From NCBI GenBank assembly GCA_002077065.1, contig NAJO01000003.1, positions 434,001 to 498,000 of the forward strand: a DNA stretch of 64,000 nt. Reading direction: 5' to 3'. A program made the translations under genes and the position numbers. Origin of the DNA: Cryoendolithus antarcticus (Eukaryota; Ascomycota; Dothideomycetes; Cladosporiales; Cladosporiaceae). Positions 56,905 through 64,000 of this stretch are shown here, piece after piece. Under the pieces are notes generated by a model. It worked only from the letters and a program-made list of their open reading frames with translations, was not told the DNA's origin and ran no database searches. Positions within the stretch are counted from its first letter, which is position 1; each line of letters opens with the position of its first letter.

Positions 56905-57731
56905 CGTCGTCACTTCGCCTCCTCCTCGCCCACAGGGCACTTCACCCCTACCCCGTACTGCAACACAAACTCGCTGCTAGTATATTGATTCCTGGAGCGC
57001 CCTCCGCGTATTGCAATCGTCCTGCGCCGATCGAAGGTTCAACGGCGTCGAATCGCTCATTCATGTGGGTGTCGGCAGATCACGGTGTAGTTGTGGAGGG
57101 AAGAAGAGTGCTAAGAATATAGAAACTGAAGTTCATCATGGCCTCGTAGCCTTAAAGAAAGCAGGTGCCTGCCCTGCGGAATTGCTGTCTGTGTGTGTCC
57201 TGGATGTGCTGTGCTATGTCAATTGCTCTGAGCAGCAAGCCAGAGTTCAGCCCGAAGCACCGGCGCGGGAGCGACACGCGACCGAGCTACTGTAGACTGA
57301 TGATTAGATGGATGTATTGGCGCCAAGGCAACGTACACTAGAGTCAAGAGTCCAGTTCCTAGATCAGATGAACGGACAGATATTGGCAAACGCAGACTAT
57401 GGTCAATGGCAATGCAGGACTTATGAGAGTCCATCGCATCTCGCCAGTAACCAGCCGATATGCAGACACATACCGCGTCACGTGAAGCAGCATCCACGCA
57501 TGTAATGAGATATGGCGAAACACTATGCCACTGCGGCCACCAGCGCTGTGCGTCTGACCAGCCAAAGGCAAATTGCTTCCTCTAATCAGTCTAGTCACTC
57601 GATCACTCCAGCAATGGGTCTATACATGTGCACTTAGTAGTGGAATAAGAATAACAAATGTGTGCTAATACTAGTCAATGCTTTCGATTTGACGAAGTTG
57701 ATCGGCATGCCAATATCTCTTTCCTCCTTCC
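56905..57731. other. Intergenic
   Basis: This holds the promoter of the Zds-like gene and the 3' side of the carboxylesterase gene. No gene was recognised. Confidence 0.5.
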
Positions 57732-59552
57732 TCAAGGAAACGGGTTGTAAGCCCCCTTCCCATAACACACCGCCTGCACATCATTCGCATCCACACTCTG
57801 CACCGCCTTGCCATTCGCTCCAAACCTTAGCATCGTACCTCCGTTGGGCGCCGAAGTATTGAACAGCGGCCAGCCCTTCGCCTGCGCGCCGTTCCAAGGA
57901 TCCTTAACGAAAGCTAGCAAGTAGTCTTCCATCGTTGCCGAAGTCTCTGGCTCCAGTGCTTCTACAACGGGTCCGGTGCCGCTATCGTAGGCTCCGAAAA
58001 GCATTACGAGGTCAGATGAGTGGAACTAGAAGGGTTGTCAGCTGGGCGATGATGAGACGCGGAAAGGGGCTGCTAACGGCGCCCATCCAGGGGAAGGGAT
58101 CTTGGTTCGTCCAGTTGCCAGCGTATTGGTAGCGGTAGGTGGGCAGACCGATGCTGTTGCGTAGTACGCTGCTCTTGGCTGCGTTGCAGAGTGTGTTGAT
58201 GGTAATGGCATTGGCGGCAGTCTGGTTCTGGCCTGCCTTGGGGTCTTTGGGGTAGGGCGCTAGACTCCCGCCTTCGTTTGCAACGGTCGAGTAGATCATG
58301 GGTGCCTTGGAAACTCGACCGGTCAAGTACCGCTCGGTGTAGTTGGAGAACACTATTCTTTGATCGGCGACGGTGGAGAAAGAGATACGCGGTTGACTCT
58401 TGTTGCGCAAAGTATTTCCGTCCTGGTAGGTTCCCATGAAGTTGATGATCTTGTTGTAGTCGAGCTTCTGCATGCACTGCAGTTCCTTCGTGGCGTTCGC
58501 TGCGTAGTCGCAGCCAACATTCTTGGCCACAAAAGTGAAATTCGAGTGACCAGCATCCTGTGGTGGGCCGGCACCAATGACACTACCAGACTGTGCGAAG
58601 AAGGAGTGCGCAATCGGGTCGTCGTAGTAGGCGTACTGGTGGATGTCCACAGCTGATGCGCCTGCGGATTGACCCCACACCATGATACGTCCGGCGTCGC
58701 CACCGAAGGACTCGATATTGTCACGTACCCATTCGAGCGCAAGGCGCATGTCGAGAAGTCCAAGGTTTTGGTCGTACAAACCTGCCGCATTGGGGAACCC
58801 CATGATGTTCATGCGGTAGTTGATGGTGACTACGATGTGGCTTTGCGAACGGGAGACCCAGCTATGAGGAGATTAGAGAGCCGAACAGGACATACACAAA
58901 CGTCAGGTCTCGGGAATCTCACCGTGGAGGTAATTGTCCCGGCACCAGGATGCCGTTCGTCTGGTAGCCGCCGCCGGTCCAGAACTGTGAATCTATGTCA
59001 GCTTTTACCAATGTCGACTCCTCAGACTTTCCGCATTCCCTGAGCTGATGTCCACTCGGCCTCGACAGTCTGACCTCGCTGCAGCATCAATGAGAGACGA
59101 CGAGAGGAACGTACCATAGCCACCGGAAGATTAGACGCAGTCGTTGCGTTCGCTGGTCTCCAGATCGCCAACTTCAAGCAATCTTCATTGGTGAATTTCG
59201 CAGATTCTCCTGCTGTGAGGTTGCTGTTCCCCCAGTATTGCAGATACTGTGGTATGACCTGATTCCATACTGCTGGCACTGCGCTTACGAACTGCGGGCA
59301 GGCCGGGGCGTAGTCTGTGGCATCGAAGTGCTGTGACGACAACGGCACGGCCTTCGGTGGCATGAATCGATTCGCTCCAGCAGTGGACACACCATAGGGT
59401 ACGTTGAGGAACTCTTGGACGTTGCTGAAGTTGGCATTGACACGGCCGGTCATGTAGCCAGTCGGCGCTCGGACAGTCACCTTTTGCTGTGAAGTTGGTG
59501 CTGCACTGGCGAGAGCGCCGAGGAGGCAGAGAGACGAAAGTATGGAAGGCAT
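57732..59552 (-). CDS. Secreted type-B carboxylesterase/lipase
   Basis: This is a predicted extracellular alpha/beta-hydrolase that cleaves carboxylic esters; the natural substrate is unknown. Exons are 59552-59115, 58984-58923, 58861-58078 and 58025-57732, giving 525 residues. The signal peptide is MPSILSSLCLLGALASA. The family blocks are FLNVPYG, EDCLKLAIWRP, oxyanion loop FWTGGGYQ, nucleophile Ser232 in WGQSAGASA and likely catalytic His430 in FHSSDLVMLFGA, at the start of the last exon. There are several N-glycosylation motifs. All introns restore conserved blocks across the junction (for example GQLPPR|WVSRSQSHIVVTINYR). The oxyanion loop reads TGGG where HGGG is usual in many relatives; Thr or Tyr variants occur in fungal members, so activity is still plausible. 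Confidence 0.9.
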
Positions 59553-61521
59553 GACTGCGGAGATATGAAGAAGTCCTTACCCGAATGCTCCCTTCTCGAG
59601 CGACTGCAGACCATCTTTATACGAGTGATGCTGCCCATCTCACCACAACCGGCACCGCAACGTACCCCGCTTCTGAAGACCTGAGCATCCGTCTATCTTA
59701 CCCAAGGCCGTCGTGGTGGAGCATACGACTTCTCCAATGACGCAAACTCTGTTAAACAGCAACGAAGTCGTCCGGGTCAAAGAAATGACGACGAGAGCGC
59801 ATAACCTGGGGACGGTCACTTTCTGCCCCGCTTCCCCATGACTCGCACTACTTGCATTGGGGTAGTAATGGGGAAGTCGGGTCGTCGAGGTAGTACAGGC
59901 ACCACAGGCACGCCGTGAGGTGGAGATCATGTCCGAAGATCGTCTGTGGTTCAGGCTTAGGCTAAACAGGCTTCAGGTCAAGCTTCTCTACGTCGGGTCT
60001 AATGGTCAGCAGTGTGGCTCGAGGTCAGAGTTCAGTCAACAGCATCGTCAGTCCAGACACGTTCTCATTCACGACGGTGCTCCGTGGTATGTGATGGCTC
60101 ATCCACACGGTCGAAATCTCCGTAGAGGTCCGAACGCTGTAGCAGTTGCCACAACCGCGAGAAGAGCGTTTTGGACGTCTGGGCGCACTAATCGAAGCTG
60201 TGTTCAGACATCGGTTGTACATGCGTTGGAGCTGGTCCATGTCCATGCTCTCGGTGTAACAAAGCTCCGAGCGACCTGGACGCTGCAGGTCGTTTCCCCA
60301 ATACTGCTACTCCAGTGAAAGGTAGCACGTGATTAGGCGACTCTGACTTGGCCTGGACGCTCATGCTCGCATCTCGCATCGTACTGGTTCGACGCCAGGC
60401 CCGTTCATAGCTGCCAGAATGGATAGAAGGCCAAAGAATGAGTACACAGCGTGAAACAATCTACGCAGCGGAGACGGTAGGGGATCAGCGTTGTGCACTT
60501 GGACGCGCCAGGTCCTTGTCGCGCTCGAGGATGTCAACTCAATGCCTCGAAAGACGCGGTCCAGCTCCGAGATCCGGCTGCTGAGATCCTGTATGGAATT
60601 TGGGCTTCAAGAAGCTGGATGTCCTCAAGTACTGCTTCCGATCGTACTACATGAGCGGAAATCTGGTCACAAAAGTGACTATGCATCGACGAATCGAACC
60701 CAGATCTCAACGATAATCACACAGCTGGAAGAGCGTCGTGATGGTTTCGAGAGTAGCATAACTGACCGTTGGCTACTTACGAGAGCGGAGGTTTTCGCCC
60801 GCCGAACGGTGCGCGTGCTAGCAATGAGGTATGCTGTGAGGGAGACAGTCGTCATAAGACTGTATGACTGCTCCCACGGTGGTGTGCCAGCGGAGAGTCC
60901 GAGATGTCCAGACTGCAGAGCCTCTGTCCTTCATTTCATCATTTGGCCGCGGACGTGTGGTAGCTGACGTGGCGTCGAGCAGGGCTAGTAAGCCATGAGT
61001 CGGCGTCGAAGCCTCTTACGACTGTTTGCATTGATCAACAGTGTGGGTAAAAGCCACAGGTTGCTGCAGGCGTGTAGGGTCGTAGTGAGATGGTACCGTC
61101 GTACGCACCGACGAGTCTTGGAAAGAGTCCAGACCGTCCCAAGGTCGAGCCCCGCGCCTTATCGTGGCGCAGCTGTCGATCGCTGCAGGGAAGATCGCGT
61201 CAAAGTTTGTTGAATTGTCTAGGGAGCGTTATGAATCTGTTAGACAACGTGATAGTCCGACGCGATTGTGGGATTTGAAGCGAAGCACGTGATTTGAGAT
61301 GCACCTTTCCCACCGCTCTATAGTAATATTCATCACGCTCCATATACAATTTGGTAGTCAATCACTCCTGCGGAAACCGCATGATGTCAGTGTTGACATG
61401 GTGGAAATATTTCGAAGGGAAAGGAGGTCCGAGGAACGATATAAATCCAAGGTCATCTCGTGAGCCAAAAGATTACCTTTCGCTCATATTGACATCTTGC
61501 CTGAAGTCACTCACCGCAACC
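59553..61521. other. 2 kb divergent intergenic region
   Basis: This separates the carboxylesterase and Slm1-like genes. Several frames of 60-160 codons overlap on both strands without recognisable content. A TATA-like element lies at 61440-61446. No RNA gene was identified. Confidence 0.45.
61440..61446 (+). promoter_or_regulatory. TATA-like element upstream of the Slm1-like gene
   Basis: TATAAAT lies 82 bases before the chosen ATG at 61522, a good spacing, and inside the longer frame that starts at 61351. It therefore also supports the shorter start. Confidence 0.4.
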
Positions 61522-63009
61522 ATGGCCACTACATCTGCACAGAACACCCTTCCCACGAGGACCACCACCTCGTCCACCGACCCAGACGATGCCATCCCTG
61601 ATGAGGACAGTAGCGAGACCACAAAGCTCTTCAATGAGCGTCTCGCAGCATGGAAGCACGCCTGTGGCTACCTTGAAGACTATGTCACTTCCACCGAGAA
61701 GATGCAACACGCACACGGCAAGGAGTACGAGAAAGTGCTGAAGACCGTCAACCATCCCCTTAAGGAGGGCCATCATTTCGAGCAGAATCTTGGAGGTGTC
61801 GCTGGCCTATTCGACAACATCCGTACCAACACTCAGGGCATTTCAAACTCCCACTACGAGACCGCGAAGACGCTGAAGGGCTCTGTCCTTCCCATCTTCG
61901 AGCGTCTGCACTCCGAGATCAAGAACAAGACCAAGGGGCTCAGCAAAGGCGCCGGCAAGGGCTCTAAGCTCGTCGACAAAGCCCGCAACACTTCTCAAAA
62001 GCATATCGAGTACCTAGGCCAACACACTGCCGCCTTCGACTCCTCCGCTGGCTCCGTCAAGGCGAACGATGATCCCTACGTAATCCAACGCCAAGTCTAC
62101 CACCGGCTGAACAAGCAAGTCCTCGAAGAGAACAACAACCGCGACGACCTCCTCTCAGTCCAAAACTCCTTCGCCCAATTCGAAGCCCACGTTGTCTCAA
62201 CCTTCCAAACCGGCCTCGCACAATTCAACGCAGTCCTTCAAAACCAGACCGAGCAAGCCCGCAGCATGTACGGCGACATGCTCGGCACAGCTCAGCGCAT
62301 CCAACCGGACTTCGAATGGAACGGCTTCATCAAGCGCAATGGCGCCACGCTCATCGACCCCCACGCCCCAAAACGCAGCGTCGAGTCCCTCGGCTTCGCG
62401 AACCAAGACCACCGCTCCACTAAAGCCCTCATCGCCGGCTCCCTCGAGAAGAAGGGAAAGCTAAAGTCCTACACCACCGCCTTCTACGCCGTAACCCCAG
62501 CCAAATACCTCCACGAATTCAAAACCGACGACGACTTCGCCAAGGATCCTTCGCCGGAGAACTCGCTCTACTTGCCCGACTGCGTTATTGGCGCTGTGGA
62601 TGGCACGAAGTTCAACGTCCGTGGAAAAGATGCAGGGAAGAGCAGCATCATGAGCAAGATGGCCATGACGCACGAGTACGCGTTCCGCGCGCACACGCCG
62701 CAGGACGCGGAGCGCTGGCACGCTGTTATTGCGTCTGTGGCGGGGATCTCGAATAATGAGCTGCCTGAGGGCAGCGCGCCGGATAGCCCTGCTGGCGCGG
62801 AGAAGAGCGCTGGGTGGCATGGCGCACCGGCTGCTGGGACGGCGGGCACGGCTGGGGCTGTTACGTCGCCTACCCACGCTGGGACTACGGCTGGGGTGGG
62901 TGGGTATGGCGATCCTGCTGCGGCGCAGGCTCCTCTTGCTGGGAGTGGAGCGCCCTTGTCGACTGCTGAGAAGGAGGCGGCTGGGTATGGGAGTGAGAAG
63001 AGGTACTAG
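61522..63009 (+). CDS. Slm1/Slm2-like BAR and PH domain protein
   Basis: Slm proteins bind PI(4,5)P2, sit at eisosomes and relay plasma-membrane stress to TORC2. The frame is intronless. The ATG at 61522 (ACCATGG context, MATTSAQNTL) was preferred to the frame's extension to 61351, which lies mostly upstream of a TATA-like element. Over 495 residues, a helical BAR-like region spans about 30-255 (FNERLAAWKHACGYLEDYV; QVYHRLNKQVLEENNNRDDL). A PH domain spans about 302-408, with the basic start GSLEKKGKLKSYTTAFYAV and the conserved Trp in DAERWHAVIASV. The C-terminal 85 residues are Gly/Ala/Pro-rich and disordered. This order and length match fungal Slm1 homologues. Confidence 0.88.
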   Translation: MATTSAQNTLPTRTTTSSTDPDDAIPDEDSSETTKLFNERLAAWKHACGYLEDYVTSTEKMQHAHGKEYEKVLKTVNHPLKEGHHFEQNLGGVAGLFDNIRTNTQGISNSHYETAKTLKGSVLPIFERLHSEIKNKTKGLSKGAGKGSKLVDKARNTSQKHIEYLGQHTAAFDSSAGSVKANDDPYVIQRQVYHRLNKQVLEENNNRDDLLSVQNSFAQFEAHVVSTFQTGLAQFNAVLQNQTEQARSMYGDMLGTAQRIQPDFEWNGFIKRNGATLIDPHAPKRSVESLGFANQDHRSTKALIAGSLEKKGKLKSYTTAFYAVTPAKYLHEFKTDDDFAKDPSPENSLYLPDCVIGAVDGTKFNVRGKDAGKSSIMSKMAMTHEYAFRAHTPQDAERWHAVIASVAGISNNELPEGSAPDSPAGAEKSAGWHGAPAAGTAGTAGAVTSPTHAGTTAGVGGYGDPAAAQAPLAGSGAPLSTAEKEAAGYGSEKRY

Positions 63010-63360
63010 TCCAAAGACATGAACGTGAGCGTGAGATATGACGGCAGCAGTGCGTGTGGTGCTTCGAGTTGAAACGAACGCAAGATTTGCGATGCACCGG
63101 TAGCGATGCTTTTACACTATAATGTATAATTCATTCCATCATCTTCGCCCATCTTGTTTCACATCTCACTGGCTTGTTACATCTCAGTTCGGAGCTTGAT
63201 ACAAGAAGGAAACGTTTGTTCAAGTATAGTCGTACTCGCTATCAATACCGCTATAGCGAATGCATGTAAACAATTCCTCAAGCCTGCCTGTATCAATGTC
63301 CCCTGATAAGCAGACTGATTCGACGCGTAACGTCCCCTAAAGCCTGCCCATCTCGCCGTT
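63010..63360. other. Intergenic, convergent 3' ends
   Basis: A short gap with AT-rich stretches near 63110-63140. Probably 3' UTRs. Confidence 0.5.
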
Positions 63361-64000
63361 TCACTCATCACCCTCCTCACTGATCCCCTCCCAAACCTCC
63401 TCGCCTTCACCTTCGGTCTCGCCGCCCACCTCAAAGTCATTACCCTCGTCCTCGACCGTCACGCCCCGGCCCACTCTTCCGCTCAACTCGGCCAGATCGA
63501 TACCGAGACTCTGCAGCGTTTCCTCGACCTCTCTGGTCAGATCGTCGTCCTCGGCGGTCGCGAAATGACCCTTGAACCCTTCGACCACATCATACAGCCT
63601 GTAGATCACTTCGCCCTGCTTCGCGATCTGATCCTGTATCTTCGACACCTCCGCTTCGAGTGCCAGACGTCTACGGCGACCGAGCGCGGGATCGTGAGCA
63701 CGGAGCTCAGCCTGCTTGGCCCCGAGAGTAAGGTGGAGGTGTGCCAGTTCGTCGGTCAATGCCTTCAGAACATGACTGAGCGATGTTGCTGGCTCCCAGG
63801 CAGGGCGGAGCGTGGCATCGTCGGGTAGTCCTTCGCGGGTCGAGACGGGGATCGGGTTGGCGAGCTTGGGCACGGAGCCGGGGCACACGGTGCAGGTCTC
63901 TGGAGCGTGTGGTGGGATAGTGGTGTGGGGAGGTGCAGCCAAAGTTGCTTCGCGGAGTGTGATATCTGGGACCAGGAAGGCGGAGGTCTGATCGTTCAGA
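63361..64000 (-). CDS. Spindle-pole protein with Cep57-type microtubule-binding domain (5' partial)
   Basis: The frame is open to the right edge of the window, so only the C-terminal 212 residues are seen. The segment VLKALTDELAHLHLTLGAKQ, then DPALGRRRRLALEAEVSKIQ and GEVIYRLYDVVEGFKG, matches the Cep57 microtubule-binding domain found in fungal spindle-pole-body scaffold proteins such as S. pombe Ppc89. Upstream, HAPETCTVC forms a Cys pair of the kind common in these proteins. The C-terminus is very acidic (EVGGETEGEGEEVWEGISEE). The likely role is at the spindle pole body. The apparent start at 63942 is only an in-frame Leu, not an ATG. Confidence 0.85.
   Translation of the reverse strand, partial: LNDQTSAFLVPDITLREATLAAPPHTTIPPHAPETCTVCPGSVPKLANPIPVSTREGLPDDATLRPAWEPATSLSHVLKALTDELAHLHLTLGAKQAELRAHDPALGRRRRLALEAEVSKIQDQIAKQGEVIYRLYDVVEGFKGHFATAEDDDLTREVEETLQSLGIDLAELSGRVGRGVTVEDEGNDFEVGGETEGEGEEVWEGISEEGDE

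Noticed and set aside
59920..60967. Frames of 130-160 codons between the carboxylesterase and Slm1-like genes
   Set aside because: No coding signature, splice structure or recognisable domain.
61351..61521. Longer start for the Slm1-like protein
   Set aside because: The extension has no family resemblance and contains a well-spaced TATA-like element; the ATG at 61522 has a strong context.

Overview
The window is nuclear DNA of a filamentous ascomycete. The signs are many short GT-AG introns (about 45-110 bp), intron-rich 5' ends, balanced base composition (about half GC) and a gene set typical of Pezizomycotina: CreC and CreD homologues, a LaeA-like methyltransferase, an S10 carboxypeptidase, a Slm1-type PH protein and a Zds-type protein. 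Gene density and small-gene families fit a Dothideomycete (Capnodiales/Mycosphaerellales-like), but that placement is inference. No rRNA, tRNA, CRISPR array, bacterial-type operon or intact transposon was recognised.

Layout. 1-2189: 3' part of an XMAP215/Stu2 microtubule polymerase. 2916-4153: a low-complexity unknown protein on the minus strand. 4154-10553: a 6.4 kb gene-poor stretch. 10554-13950: a MYST acetyltransferase with a PHD finger (Sas3 type). 14756-15970: GDP-mannose pyrophosphorylase. 16482-18698: a secreted S10 serine carboxypeptidase. 19756-24858: a LaeA-like methyltransferase and a cytochrome P450 arranged divergently. 25292-29771: a BSD-domain protein, an unknown Pro/Ala-rich protein and a LAMTOR1/Ego1-like lipid-anchored adaptor. 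30638-33968: a large secreted Ser/Thr-rich protein with a PAN-like domain. 34572-35087: a small Cys-containing fungal protein whose start codon appears to be split by an intron. 35088-38220: a second gene-poor stretch. 38221-40269: an F-box protein and NMN adenylyltransferase. 41149-43458: a small mitochondrial protein and a RING-type protein. 44135-47705: branched-chain 2-oxoacid dehydrogenase E1-beta and the Miro GTPase Gem1. 48171-53154: CreC and CreD homologues in tandem. 53675-56904: a Zds1-type protein. 57732-59552: a type-B carboxylesterase. 61522-63009: a Slm1-like BAR/PH protein. 63361-64000: the C-terminal part of a Cep57-domain spindle-pole protein.

Most loci are unrelated housekeeping genes. 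Two neighbourhoods look functionally coherent. CreC and CreD are known in Aspergillus as opposing ubiquitin-pathway players in carbon catabolite repression, and here they sit about 1 kb apart on the same strand. The methyltransferase and P450 share a 1.2 kb divergent promoter and could be a small metabolic module, but no backbone synthase is present. Exon structures were worked out by hand from reading frame, splice sites and family resemblance; none is backed by transcript data. All names are recognition calls made without database searches.
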